A DNA stretch of 64,000 nucleotides from Rotaria socialis. Taxonomy: Eukaryota; Rotifera; Eurotatoria; Philodinida; Philodinidae. The position numbers were made by a program, and so were the translations under genes. A model generated the notes under the pieces. The model was not told where the DNA came from and searched no databases. It saw only the letters and a program-made list of their open reading frames with translations. This document shows positions 12,703-25,664 of the stretch, piece by piece. Position 1 is the first letter of the stretch, and every line of letters starts with the position of its first letter. Where the stretch lies: NCBI GenBank assembly GCA_905331475.1, contig CAJNYU010002258.1, positions 78,019 through 142,018 of the forward strand, given 5' to 3'.

Positions 12703-13362
12703 ATGGCGAAACCTATGAAACCAATCGATTTACGAAAATTAGCGGCTAATTTTGCTAAAGAAAAGTCCAAAGAAGAACGTTATTGGCAACAAAATGATGC
12801 AAAGTTTCGTGCTGTACATCAACGTTGTACATCATACGATGAATTTCGACAAATAGTTGATGCTGCACATTTACGTCCACTTGATCGCAATGAAACATTA
12901 ACATTAGAACGACGACCTGTTGGATGGAATCAACCAGCTGCTGCAAATTCTGTTTCATCATCGAACATACTAACTTCATCGGAACCGATTGTTAATCATC
13001 AAATAGCATTTTCAACACCAAAAAATGTAACCGAGTTCATGCAGCAATGGCGTCGAATTTCACCGGATATAAAACTTGATTATTTACGTCGATTAAAAAC
13101 TTCAGAAAATATTTTTCTAACAGATATTCCTGCAGATCTCTTACAAGAATTACCTTTACTATATCAATCAAATGCATCATATAATGATGGTGAAATCATT
13201 TTAGATGTTCTTGTAAATTTAAGTAAATCGAAACGCTTCGAATTAGTTAAGGCTTTTTTAAATGATAAAGATAAATTTGAACTTGATCTACTGTTTTCAC
13301 GTCTGTGTTCATTTGTTAATTTACGTTTTTCTGTATTTTTATTAAGAAATGTTTATTTATAA
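12703..13362 (+). CDS. DNAAF19: Dynein axonemal assembly factor 19 (CCDC103-like)
   Basis: One uninterrupted exon, 219 residues. The stretch KFRAVHQRCTSYDEFRQIV followed by AAHLRPLDR aligns directly with the conserved N-terminal block of CCDC103 (KLRAVEQR...SYEEFRGIV...SHLKPLER). A later DIPADLLQELP...ILDVLVNLSKSKRF region matches the helical C-terminal part. Known role: CCDC103 helps attach outer dynein arms to ciliary axonemes, which suits a ciliated animal. Length is slightly below the human 242 residues. The first 40 residues are basic and probably coiled-coil. The ATG at 12703 is preceded by in-frame non-coding sequence and is the natural start. Confidence 0.85.
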   Translation: MAKPMKPIDLRKLAANFAKEKSKEERYWQQNDAKFRAVHQRCTSYDEFRQIVDAAHLRPLDRNETLTLERRPVGWNQPAAANSVSSSNILTSSEPIVNHQIAFSTPKNVTEFMQQWRRISPDIKLDYLRRLKTSENIFLTDIPADLLQELPLLYQSNASYNDGEIILDVLVNLSKSKRFELVKAFLNDKDKFELDLLFSRLCSFVNLRFSVFLLRNVYL

Positions 13363-14501
13363 TTAAAAAAAGGAGTCAATTATTAATACATAATTCATAT
13401 TTATGAAAGAAAACGAAGAAGAATCGATCAGGAAGTAAATTTATTTATATTCATTATATAACTTATGGCCGTTTGCTTAAACTTATATTTGTACAGGCGA
13501 TATATATTTTCTCTTGGGTCGTCTAATGAATTTCAAAATCTAGCATCTCTTTTTTCTCATCAAGATTAAAACGGCACATGATATAACTGATGAAAATTAC
13601 GAATAGAACTTTATCTTGTTTAGTTCCACATTCTCAAGTACTCTGTTTTTTTCCGAGTACGGTCAGCGATGCCTGACTATTTTCTTCCTAATAATCTATG
13701 GAGCAAAAAATGAATGAAAATGGTTAAGAATCCATATCTACTATTCTATTCATAAATGCAAAAGTTTCTTCATCATGCTAAAATAATAGTCATGGCATGC
13801 ATCAACACAGATAGAATCAACAGTGTCTACGAGTTAAGGAATAGGAATTTCTAATCTGTTTGGAACCGATCCGTACTAATGTAATAATTCCTCGGAACAG
13901 CGAAAATCGGCAATTATTTTCCTCATGAATGAAAGTCGATTAAAAACTATTTTGTAGATGTTGCATTCCCGAGATTAACGACGAACCCTTATTCCTCAGC
14001 CCTTGGACACGTCTCATATCTACACTATAATATTACTATGCTTTTTGTAAACTTTGAAAAATATATCCATCCTTTACTATTGAAGCATTTTAGATCTGTA
14101 TCAGTAAAAAACAAAGAAAAGTAATCATAATTTCGACTATTGCTAATTTAATATAATATATTAGTCAATGTAAAATGCATATTACACGTTATAGAAAAAA
14201 ATACACATGGATACGTATATACACATATTAGTGAATTGCAACTTTTTGATACAATATAACATTTGATTATACTATATGTAAATATAATGTATAAGACGTC
14301 AGTTAATTTGAAGAAACAACAACTTGCGTGCATCTTATTAAAAGCCCCTATTGTATCAAAAATTTACAATTCACTAATATATATATATATATATTTATAA
14401 TCTCAAGGTTCTATAAAACAACGTATAATATATTACAATTAATTAAATAACACATTAGAAGAATACTTATTTCATAAAACTGAAATAACGCTGCTAAATA
14501 T
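13363..14501. other. Intergenic
   Basis: AT-rich with no credible exon. A (TA)n tract lies at 14377-14394. It separates the converging 3' ends of DNAAF19 and the minus-strand membrane protein. Confidence 0.5.
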
Positions 14502-15444
14502 TTAAGCAAATAAATTCGACGTTGAACTTTCAATTGTTTGTTGATTTTGATTTTGATTTTTATCTATCGTCAATAATTGATTCAATAACGATGATATTTG
14601 ATTAAGATCAGCATAGATTAACGATGAATCTAGAATAATAATAATAAAAAAAACTTCATAGTGGATTTTAGAAGAATATAAAATCGTTCACTTGGTTGTA
14701 TTGTTTGTGGTAACTGAAAATATAGCCAATAGACTTCTGTCGAATTTGTTCGTTCACAATAAACTCTAGATGTTGTCATATTTGAGCCTGATAATAATTG
14801 AATAACACGAGATTGAAAATCATTCAAACACGATGCTATTGAACATGGATTACTGCTAATGATATTTAAATCAAATATTATTTTAATAAAATTAGATGTT
14901 TGTCGAATTTGACGATTCGATTTCATTGATGTATTATTTATATGAACAACTGAACCGTTGACTAGTGAATCTTTTTGTATCATAGATGTAAGTGCTGCTT
15001 GTAATGCTTGCCGATTATTTGTTTCGAGAAGAATCGTTTGAGAATTAAAACCATCAAATGGTGATCGAATTTGAAGACTGAAAGAGTTCACAAATATTTC
15101 TGAATATATAAATCATAGAAGATTTTATTTTTATAAATGTACAATTGAAAAATATTTACGTGAGACTTGAATATTATTAGTAGTATTTGTATTTGTATTT
15201 GTATTTTTACTTGAAGAAGTATGAGACATATAAAGTGGAATTAATGATAGAACGACAATAACAATCAAAACAAGTCCAATAGCAAAAAGACCACCTAATG
15301 TAACATATGTTTTAGTATTCGGATCGATGCGCCTATAAAAAGTGTGATAACAAAATTACAGAAATCAGGTGCTTTCTTGCGTAATTACCTCGCGTTATTT
15401 GCTTCGGGTTGCCAATTAGCACCATAACCTGCTTCTTGATACAT
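14502..15444 (-). CDS. Single-pass membrane protein, possible frameshift near the C-terminus
   Basis: Exons, minus strand: 15444-15389, 15332-15160, 15099 onward. Residues 1-25 are a short cytoplasmic tail (MYQEAGYGANWQPEANNAR). A strong membrane segment follows (YVTLGGLFAIGLVLIVIVVL and on), then a Thr/Asn-rich stretch and about 150 extracellular residues with a few cysteines. As written, the frame runs into an eight-T tract at 14646-14653 and stops at 14630. One extra T would restore a frame reading LDSSLIYADLNQISSLLNQL and ending at a TAA at 14502-14504, with composition like the rest of the protein. A 25-bp intron there would be too short. Either an assembly error or a real frameshift is possible. 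The extracellular part loosely recalls SEA-type folds, but I do not assign a family. Confidence 0.6.
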
Positions 15445-17881
15445 ACTAGTTTAAAAAGAGCATAACTGATTGATCGGAATATATCAGTTAAAGCACAAGG
15501 TGTTAGCGCTTAAATGAATAATCGCCCAGCGAAAGAAATATTTGAATCAGAATATTTCATTATTTATGATTGGTTATATTGTCACACTTGACTGATTTAT
15601 TAAGGTAAAATGCGAAAACATACCAAAAAGAAATGTAAAAAATTATGACTATTCTGTGCAAGTCAATATAGGAACGGTATTTTGTTTTATCTTAAGATTA
15701 ATCGATTTGGTAGTCTTTGACTATTCAACCACCTATGAAGGCCTGTTAAATAGATTCATCATGTGAATAGTCAGAATAATGGAGTATTTCAAATATTTTT
15801 TTGCTGCATTTAGCACACCAACTAACAAATTTACCTTATTGATTAGATTCATTTTATCAGTGACTCATATCTTCTTTTTTTATTACGCATGATTGTATAG
15901 CTTTGTAGAGATTTAATACAAGAAACATTCTACTGTTCGAGATAAATTATTCCAACAAAATTACTTAGAACACAGACTGAATCAATAACTGTTTCAATTC
16001 GTACTTTGGCACGTCAGCCTCAGCTCCTGATGAGCATAGGAACAGTATATCGAACTGTTCGGATTACAATTTTTCATTGTATCAAAAACTTGACATAAGA
16101 TTTTTTCGCAGTAAATTTTCTGACTACTCGACCGATGGCTTTTGAGTACGTCAACATACAAAAGACTTTCACCGGCTAGAATTTTGATATCTATTGCATT
16201 CAATGGAATCAAGTGGAAATGATTGCTTGCAGACGCATACTTTGAGTTGAATGCAAATTTTAGTAATCCATTGAGTGGAACTCTATATCACAGTGCTCCT
16301 AGCCATTCTCATTATAGAATGAATTGACTTCCTTAGAACTTCAACTCAATTGGTATTAAATTTCCGATTTCAGGATTTTAGGTTCAACCGGTTTCAAGTA
16401 TCTAATTAGTCTCTGGCATAAAACACACATAATCATAATTCTGTCTGTCATACGTTGACATGTTCATTTTTATACACTAGATTCCTTGTTTTAAAAAATG
16501 AAGAAAAGAACCGATTTATCGTACTTGCCTACCATTCTGATAATACTTGAAGTAATAAAATGTTGTTTTCATGCTGTTGAGAAAGTTCTTTCAATCATAA
16601 TTATATCTTGCTTGTATTCCTATCATATTTTTGTTTTCTTGTAAACGATGAACAAATCCGATGGCTCATCGCTCACAATGATTCTATCATTACGAACATA
16701 AATTGTTTATTCGTATTAATTTCATATGAGACAAAATTTTTACTTACTCATCTTACTGATAGATCATTTATCAAAGTCTCTTTGTCCTAGCAAAGTAAAA
16801 TAGAGTAGCTAGATATTAAGTTTTGTATATCGCCAAACTATCCAACAAAAATCTTTGATCATAATAGATCATCTACTGTGTGCTGGACTGATTGTTATTT
16901 TGAATAATTTCATGAAAAATTTATAAAATCATTCCCATTGAGACAGACATCTACTGATTTCAGATATATATATTTATATATTTTTTTTAAATTCGTAAAG
17001 AATCCATAATTGATTGCTCTAGAGACCTCGATTTCTACGGTTTTTAATCATTGAAATAATGGCTTCTTAGATTAGCCAATTGCATATTAGAGCGGCCTGT
17101 TTTTGGTTCCTTTCTTTACTAAGAATAAAAGCTATTGACATGCGCGCATAGTGGTCTCGTAGATCATTACCAGCAACAAAGAAAAAATAATGAGAACAGT
17201 CACGAAACCATTGACAATATTCTCGTTAGTAACACAATAGTACTATTATGATTCAGATAGTCGGCAGTAAAAATTGAATGGATGTCTCAAATATTATGTT
17301 GTTGTTTGTTTTGGCATAGAAAACTCTTTGGAACGCGAATTCGCTTGAATCTTTCTTTCCTCTATCTATTGCTAGGCTTATGTATTTTTCTAGTCCTTTT
17401 TTTTTCGTTCATGACATGTCACCAAAATCAAGAGCGGAAGAAAGCAGAAGGAAGCTGTTGTCAGTTCGATGAAAAGTTTCTTTTTATAATTCCCCTGCCG
17501 CCGTCGATTTTCTCTTAATATGTTCCTTTTTTCTCTCTTTTTTTCATTATGTCTAGCAAGAAGAACAAAATAGAACAAATAGGATAGCACAACACACAAG
17601 CATACCCGGCAGCCACGAAAAGAACAAGAGCATCGAAAAGCAAATTAGAATAGACAATACTGCTCAGTGCTTGTTATATTAGCTTTCATTTATTTATCAA
17701 AGATCGGCACTATTTTCTATGATAAATTTATATCCAGACACCGAGCAAAAAGTCAACATAAGTGCTTCGTTTAAAGTTTATTTTTCTCGAATGATTGTAT
17801 CGAGAGTATGATAAAATTAGTGGCTACCAGTCGATCACACGTTTCAGTGAATACTCACCACAGCCGTACAACAAATTTCAA
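15445..17881. other. Intergenic
   Basis: AT-rich, no recognised gene. Open frames at 15994-16212 (minus), 16608-16790 (plus) and 17282-17599 (both strands) have random-looking composition and no splice-supported extension. Confidence 0.45.
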
Positions 17882-18238
17882 ATGAGAATTGAGAAAAACA
17901 TGAATGATCAACAGCAAAAACAACTATTCGATAATAGCACGAAATTATATTCTTTTATCGTATCACCATTGTCGTCGCCTCTATCACCAGTTCGCACACG
18001 TACCGTAATTAATGTTATTTATATATCAGGCATTGTTTTTATGATAATCGTTTTTCTTGTTCTACTCTGGATTAATTTATATAGTCAACGGTGTTGGTGC
18101 TGGCACGATACACTTCTTATACAGAGATTTAATCGTGAATGGATAATACGACGTTCAAAGACGAGAAATACTGATACGTCATTATCAAAACATCAACAAC
18201 AAGGAAGATTAACTAATGATAATGAACTTCTTTCTTAA
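17882..18238 (+). CDS. Small single-pass membrane protein, unknown
   Basis: 118 residues from the first ATG after an upstream in-frame stop at 17792. A polar N-terminus (about 50 residues, Gln/Ser/Pro-rich) precedes one strong hydrophobic helix (VIYISGIVFMIIVFLVLLWI). A Cys/Trp patch (RCWCWHD) follows, then a basic, polar tail. There is no signal peptide, so it is probably a type II or tail-in membrane protein. No family is recognised; coding potential rests on composition and length only. Confidence 0.45.
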   Translation: MRIEKNMNDQQQKQLFDNSTKLYSFIVSPLSSPLSPVRTRTVINVIYISGIVFMIIVFLVLLWINLYSQRCWCWHDTLLIQRFNREWIIRRSKTRNTDTSLSKHQQQGRLTNDNELLS

Positions 18239-21200
18239 GTCAAGTTTATCAAATATTTTTATTCTGAACTGATATAACACTATCATTCGTCTATTTCGCC
18301 TCGTATTCTTCTTTCTATCTTCTCTTATTGCCATATTGAATATGATCAATATTCGATTAAGATAGACAGCTCAATGAGTTATAAGCGTGTCCGAAATTTC
18401 AATTCACAATGACAGATATGTGAGCCAGCAGTGTCCCTGTGAAGGTATTTATTGGCAAGTGCCAGTAAAATATTCACACTAGAAAATGTTGAGAATAATT
18501 AAGGATCTGTTTTGAACGAATACTCTTGTAGATTTTTGTTTTCTGTACGATGCAAAAATTCTCTTAAATTTATATTTTTATTCAACACTATTATAATACA
18601 TTCGCTTATTTACATTATAAAACAATTAACAACAAGAAGAGACAAACACATAGAAACTTAACGTACTATTTTTCTTCATTTTTTGTATATAAACATGAAT
18701 ATTTATGTTCATAGAGTGCGAATAGATTAAAATTCACCTGAAAAGCTCTGGAATAAACAAGGAATGGTGATATTAAATAATTTATTTTTCCATAGTATTC
18801 TACATCTGTTTTCACTTTTTAAAAATAGCACTTAATTTCTTAATGAAAACTTATTGATCATCTCTAGTTTGTTTTTCCATATAATTTGAAGGATTATTCG
18901 TTTAAATTTCACTAGTATGAATAGAATGCATGATTTCAGCGATGAACAATTGAAAGTTTATCAAACATTATTATTCATTGATTTGACACTAAAATGTATA
19001 AATAAACAGTAATTAAATAATTCATCAAGATTCTATTGTTTTTTTAGTTTTTTAGAAGTTATTGACCTGAGAAATTTCATTAGAAACACATAAAATATTT
19101 AACAGTCATTAATAAAATAGTAAATGGAATGTGGAAATTATTTTCGAGAAAAATGGAGTGCAAAAGACATCCGACTTGTCACAAACAATTGATAAAGAAG
19201 CTAATCTCCATTGGTTCTAACGAGAATTAATCATCTAATTGTTTGTTGATGACATACTGTTGTGCGCGTACGAACTAAGATTTTATGACTTTTTTTCTAT
19301 TACAAATTGTAAGCACAGATATTTTGTCAATGGATAATAATGGTTGACAAAAAAAGAAATTGTATGCAACAATGAACACATCACTAAATTGAATTATGTA
19401 TTAAATCTATCAAAATGTCCAAACTTGAAATTGATATACATAGGATAATCTAGGCGACGGATCATTTATCCGAATATACAAATGATTGTCATCAAGTTCG
19501 GGCGTTCATAAAGCAGTTATTATATGAATTCAATCCATGATTTGTTATGCATATGCGTTTCATTATCACTTTAAAATGTTTGAATAAATTTCTCACCAGC
19601 ACAAAAACGTGTATGTCATCTTGTGTCTAATCGAGTTGGTGATGTCTGGATAAAATTCAAATTCAAAATTTAGCAATGACTTCCGTTTTTGCAGGGAATA
19701 TATGAATTTCAATTAGGGCATGGCGCGAACTGAAGTACTACTTTGTTGAATGTGCAATAGAGGGCATGTTTCTCTAAGAAGCATGCAAGCAAATGAAAAA
19801 GAAAATAACCGGATGTGCATTCTATCCTGACCCCTTTCAAAGTCGCTCAACGACAAAATAAAAAAATTAAATTCCCAGAAAATCTTGCTGTGAATGAAAA
19901 CAATATTCATGCATTGAGAGAATGATTAATTGATTTTGTTGTTCGTGATATTTTTTAATAAGACTACTTTTCCGATGAACAGCTATCCTTGAATGGCGCT
20001 CATACTTGAAAAGATAGCTTTCGAGTTCCATAGAATTTTAATCAGCGTTCATTTTAATTATTTATTCTATACGAACGAGATCATAATGCATGAATTGTGA
20101 ATTATAGATTAGAAATGAAGCGTATTATTTCTGCTCGATCATGTTTACACTCGCGTAATAAGAAAAAAGATCGCATTGGAGCATATTTCTTGTGAAAATT
20201 TAGAAAAAAAAGTTTTGCTTGTTAGTATGGCAAGAGATGATGAATAAGAAAGTAAGTGTTAATTTGCCATCAGTTTTTACATTAACATAGAATTCGTCGT
20301 TTTTACTATTTGTAATAAAATATTTTCTTCTGACGCAGTTTTGTTTTGATGAACTAAGATCATCTTCATGCAATAGAAACATTTTGCTGGCTACTACCTC
20401 GAGTAAGCCACTTTAGAATAATTTATTTTCTTTTGATTTAAAATATTCCTCAAGTTAGCAAAGCCTTTAAGAAGATTTGGCAGGTTGTTATTCTTTTTTA
20501 TTAACTACTTTTTAAGAAATGAAAATCCGTATAAATTCAAAAAGCTTTTTATGGAACTTGAATTATTGTTACTAGAGATGCAACTATATTTAGAATATAC
20601 GGTTTATATTGAACACAGCATACTTCAATATTTATCCGATAAATTGTTAACGAAAGATAAATGTTCATATGAATCATAATTTTATTCATATAGAAATGAC
20701 TTGAGTGTAAAACGTTACCAGAAAAAAAGTTTATATTCTTCATTATCACATTAGAATAGACGTTTTGTGTATTTTATTTGAAGTCGTAAATATATGACGG
20801 ACTTAAAACTAAACATGACTTTATCAATTCTTGGTGAAGATATATTAATTGAATTATGATATTTTATTTTTCTTGTCGTGCACTTACATGGACTGATTAC
20901 TTTGATCTAAGTGGCATTGATAAATACTACTATTGACATGGTCCATTTACAGAATGCTTTTCACAAAAAAAAAAACTGCAAAAGCAACATTTCTCCTGAC
21001 AAATTGGTTCACCGCTCTAGACACACTTGTAGTTAGTAATATGAAGTAAAAACAGAAAAACATCTTTTTTTACTGTTATTTTGTTTTCCCTATAATTTTA
21101 TAAAATAATAACATCTTCGTGGTTGAAACTTACTTCGAACTAATAGCAAATGACGAAGTATATAACAAATTTGAAGTAAACTTGTAACAAGAAAGGCATA

Positions 21201-21861
21201 GAAAATTGTACCTTCTCGTATGACTTTTCTCTCTCGAAATGATATTCTTATTATAGAACTGGATGATTTTTGTTAAGGTGTACTTTCACTTCTTTATTAG
21301 CAGGTTCAATAACATACACTTTAACAATAACAATACAAGCACTGAACCAATAGCAGAGACAGATGTACTCGTATTCAATTCAATTATCTTCAATGAGATA
21401 AAGAATAAATAATAAGCGTGGAGGACAAGAGGAGAAAGAAAGATAGTGCTATCGAGGTAGATGATGCTAATGATCTGTGTGTGCATACACAGATCATAAC
21501 AATCTTAAAACAAAAGCATCATAAATGATCCTCTATCGTACAAAGAGAATGCAGAGTAACAATTTTTACACGATCCTGGATGTAGAAGAGCTAATTTCAA
21601 ACTGAAGCCAGCCTCCATGACAAGCGTTAAACGATGTATCATTCTCTCAAACTAATAATTTCTCCAAGCATCATTTATGATAAGTAGATAGTGAGATTTA
21701 TACAAATAAAATAACTGTGGACATTCAGTCAATGGCCTACAAGATCAACTTGTATGCCATTTAGAATGAATTAGTTTCACTGCGCGTATCCAAAGGGATA
21801 TCAGATTGAGATTTTTTTAATAGAAAATAGTCCAATGAGAATAAATTCTTAGTCTGTAAAG
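18239..21861. other. Gene-poor stretch
   Basis: About 3.6 kb of AT-rich DNA with no exon I can support. One short perfect hairpin is present at about 21472-21497 (tgatctgtgt / acacagatca). Confidence 0.5.
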
Positions 21862-22479
21862 CAGAGACTGGATACTGAGTACAATTACTCAGTATTTTCG
21901 TACTTTTTACTTAAAAATCGTAAGTACAAAGTATACGTTAGAAGTACAAGTAAATTTACTTGTACTTCTCGAATGTACTTAACTACCGATACTTAGTACA
22001 AGTTTACTTAAGTACAAGTACCAAGTACCCAGGTCGAACTCACTCCATCGGATCCGATGGGAATGCGTCGGAATCCTTGGTATTGGATTCCGACAGGAAG
22101 TTGTCGGATGCCGGAAAGTGTCGGATTTTTAGGGTTCCGACAGGATCCGGGTCATTCAGGCATTTCCCGACATCCGACAACTTCCTGTCGGAACCCAATA
22201 CCAAGGATTCCGCCAATTCCCGACGAATTCTCATCGGATCCGATAATTTTCCGCTAGGATCCGACTATCGGATTGTTCGTCCTGGGTACTGATGCCTCCA
22301 TGATCATATAAATGTTTCAAATGTACTTAGTAATTTTACTTAAGTACATTTGTACTTAAGTACCGGTACTCGGTACAAATGTACTTAAGTAATTGCACTT
22401 GAGTAAAAGTCCAAAGTACAATTAGTAAGTAACAAGTATTTTCACTTGTATTGCTGTACTTGTACTTGTCCAGTCTCTG
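21862..22479. mobile_element. hAT-type MITE with GTACTT repeats, host of a nested MITE
   Basis: Ends cagagactgga and tccagtctctg are inverted. The body is built of many GTACTT/AAGTAC units on both strands, and the ends plus GTACTT-rich body resemble non-autonomous hAT elements. The flanking octamers ctgtaaag and gtgtgtag share 5 of 8 bases including the T at position 2 and A at position 7 typical of hAT target sites, so a decayed 8-bp duplication is plausible. Its centre is interrupted by MITE copy B at 22026-22288. Confidence 0.75.
22026..22288. mobile_element. MITE copy B (TA-flanked), nested
   Basis: Ends tacccaggtcgaac and gttcgtcctgggta with TA on both sides, the same family as 11510-11800. 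The interior is a long fold-back: ccttggtattggattccgac near 22074 is mirrored near 22184-22208, and ttgtcggatg is mirrored by catccgacaa. It sits inside the element at 21862-22479, so it inserted later. Confidence 0.85.
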
Positions 22480-23918
22480 GTGTGTAGGAGCTAAACTATT
22501 ATTTCTTTGATTTTGCTGTTCTACACATTATGGATTAGAAGTAGATTATCATCGTATAAAGAAAAACATAAATCAATCTTTAACAAAATAAAACAACTTT
22601 CGATGAGAATCAGATGTTAAATTTTTTTCCAATTAGACCAAGTCCTAATATCTATCGTGGTACAATAGTGTTTTAGTGATATCATTATTTATATCATCTA
22701 GAAATTATTTACACATTTTTATTTTTGTATTCGTCAGACTATATTGTTTTCGAACTTCTAGCAGAGCAATAGTTTTGACCTGCAATCAACAATTCGAGTT
22801 CACTACCTTTTGTAATAGCCTTCGTTGTCAACTTATCGCTTATTGTTCGCAGAAGAAAACATTAAGCCAAACCGATTAGAAAATTCTGAAAGTGTTGATA
22901 GTGAAATGTCAAATATTACTGACAATGCTCTCTTAACGTCACTGTCAGTTATTGGTTCTTTTTCTATCTAATGTCTGTTTATTTCTTTGTTAATTAAGAT
23001 TCTTCTGGGATGATAGAACACAATAGTAGCTATTCATTTTTTTCTCATCAGTCCATTGCAATACCAATTATTATTCAATACACATTGTGAAAAGACAAAT
23101 TCGATTAGAACCAATTTATGATTGAATATAAAAAGTTATCATGAGTTTCATGTGAAAGTAAAGTGACAGACTCACTGCTGAATGTTGTCTAGAAGACGAC
23201 ACTAGCAAAGACATTCACTTAATCGTGCAGAGAAAATCACGAAGAAAATTGACAACTACTATTTAGCGATTTAATGTCGATGTTCGCGCGTCTCACATGT
23301 TTAAATAGGAGTTCAAGACACGACGAAAAAAAAACAGGTAATGATTTATGTAGTGGAGATTATATTGATAGGTAAATTGCAGTTATCAGTTTAGATGTTA
23401 TCGATCGGCTACAGAAGGAAAGTTTTTTTTTTGAAATGTAAGTAAATTAATTGTATTTCTAGGGTCAGCACGTAGAATTCGAATCGCTATTAGATTTCTA
23501 TCTTTTTTTTCTTCTCATTCTTATATCGACTTACGAGACTATTTTTTGACTTGTTGTGGTGGCAAGAAACAAAAATAATATCTTTATCGTTTAATGAGAT
23601 AATACAAATTATGTCGTTTCTTGAAGAATATTTTATATCTTAATAGACACTATTCGATTATTAAAATTTCTATCGATAAGGAAATTTTTCTAGAAAACAT
23701 ATTATTAATCGTTCTATGTTAGTAGGTTTCTTCAAAAACAAGATTATTTACTATGCTGAAAAGAAACTAGAGTAGGACTCGGATAGATCATAAATCAGGC
23801 ACGAAAAAGAAAAGAACTAAGAAATCAGAGAAGGTATATTGCGTGCACAATAAAATTAAATAATTTAATATAGGAGATTGAACTATTTACCAATGTTGCC
23901 GCGAACGTTCTTTTCTAA
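22480..23918. other. Intergenic
   Basis: No recognised gene or repeat. Confidence 0.5.
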
Positions 23919-24042
23919 GACCCCAAACAGACCAAAAAAATAAAACAGAATTAAGCAACGTGATTGGTTAATTCACACTTAAGTCATCTTTTTGAGACAA
24001 TTTAGTGGTTAATTCTGTTATCTTTTTGGTCTGTTTGGGGCC
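23919..24042. mobile_element. Short Harbinger-like MITE
   Basis: 124 bp with inverted ends of about 34 bases (gaccccaaacagaccaaaaa / ttttggtctgtttggggcc, continuing to acagaattaa / ttaattctgt), flanked on both sides by TAA. A 3-bp TAA (TWA) duplication is typical of PIF/Harbinger elements. No coding capacity. Confidence 0.8.
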
Positions 24043-24045
24043 TAA

Positions 24046-25418
24046 CACGTACAGACATAATAATCCGATATACACGCACATATTTTCATAATATATTATT
24101 ACTTCACTGAATTGTGACCGACTCTTGCCATGTTTCAAAATAACGGACGAGAAAGAGGGTATAGAACTACTATTCTAATGCAAACAAGAAGAAGTAGAAA
24201 CATAGAGGATGCTTGTTGTTATTGTTATTCTTATTTTTACTATTTCCCATTGAAAAGAACTGACAAGTTTGTATTCATGCATGTCTATTCTATCGAACTT
24301 ATTAGTTTGTTCAATACCATAATCAAGCAATTGTTTCTCTTTTACGTGAGTCTTTTTTTTTATTCTTTATTTTTTCTCCTATTCATGTTTGTCATGTTCG
24401 TTTGATAATCCGAAAAGTGTATGAAACCGTATAGTATTTTTCCATATAGTTATGTATTTATTAATCATATTCTGTTGTCACCCATAATGTTCACGAAGAG
24501 ATTTTCAATCTAACCGAAGAATATACGTGCATGTTGATGAAATAATGTACTAGAGACAAATGTTAATGATAAAATCTGTTCGTCATAGAAGCATCTAGGA
24601 TAATGTTGCTTCGGGAGCTTTTTTTCATTAATTTCTATGCTTAATAAACATGTGAGCAGAATTTGGCCTTTGTTATTCGAGAACAATTTGTTGTTCTATA
24701 CGAAAATAGTAAGTAATTATCTTTTCTATTGATTATTACAAACAAAAATACTACAATAAAAAAAAGTAATTAACGAAAAGATTATTTAAATAAGCTTTGG
24801 GGAAAGCTCTCATTTGTTGATTAATAATTATTTAATGGTATTTTTTCAATAATGCTGATGCATATTTTGACTGCGTACATCAGTAAATGTGACCTAAAGA
24901 GTTTTATTTATGAGAATAAAAAAGGACAATTAAGATATTTTGACAGTTCTATTTCGATTATTTATCTAGTTTTTATTACTTTTGATTCTTAGAAGAAAAC
25001 AAGAAAGATTTGACATTTTCATCGGGGATAATATAAACTATTTAATCTTCTTAGTTTTCAATAAAACAAAAAGCATTTTACGCATCATCAATCTAAATAT
25101 TTCGTTCTTATCAGCCGGCTATATGACCAATTTCCCCCCTTACGGCTCACTAACTGTAGAACATATTGATTAATTGATGATTGACCTGTCAGACTTATCA
25201 TTCCACAGAGTATAGGAAAAAAAATATAAGAAACTCTAGATTATAGAAAAAAAGCAAAACTGAGAGAAATAATAGAGATTGAAATGGTAAAAGAAAGAAA
25301 AACTAAACGTATTAATAAGCATTTTACGTAATCCGTCTATTCTTATTAACATATGTATAAAAAGTAAGCCAAACTTTATCTGTGCATAACAGAATTTATT
25401 TTCTTGTGCACATACATA
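24046..25418. other. Intergenic
   Basis: AT-rich; short open frames at 24130-24405 and 24982-25173 lack recognisable content. Confidence 0.5.
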
Positions 25419-25638
25419 TGTTGTAGGCAAAATTGGACTTCGGGCAAATTCGAAATTTGCCTAGACAAAATCAAGATCCTAATTTTGACCGTTTTTTTCA
25501 GGCAGAATTAGAATTCCAATTCTGTTTGAAAAAAATCCGGTCAGCATTAGAATCTTGATTTTGCCTAGGCAGAATCAGAATTCTAATTTTGACTAGGCAA
25601 ATTCCGAATTTGCCTGAATTCCAATTTTGCCTACAACA
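25419..25638. mobile_element. Fold-back MITE with TGTTGTAGGC ends
   Basis: 220 bp with perfect 19-base inverted ends (tgttgtaggcaaaattgga / tccaattttgcctacaaca) flanked by TA. The interior repeats AATTTGCC / GGCAAATT and AGAATTCTAATTTTG variants in both orientations, so most of the element can fold into one long hairpin. It abuts a (TA)n tract. Confidence 0.8.
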
Positions 25639-25643
25639 TATAC

Positions 25644-25662
25644 ATATATATATATATATATA
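25644..25662. repeat. (TA)n microsatellite
   Basis: Uninterrupted TA units directly right of the fold-back MITE. Confidence 0.9.
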
Positions 25663-25664
25663 CG

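Noticed and set aside
14630-14655. A 25-bp intron ending TTCTAG in the membrane protein gene
   Set aside because: Too short for splicing and the phases do not join; the homopolymer frameshift explains the data better.
22040-22292. Open frames on both strands with Gly/Pro/Ser-rich translation
   Set aside because: They are inside fold-back MITE copy B.
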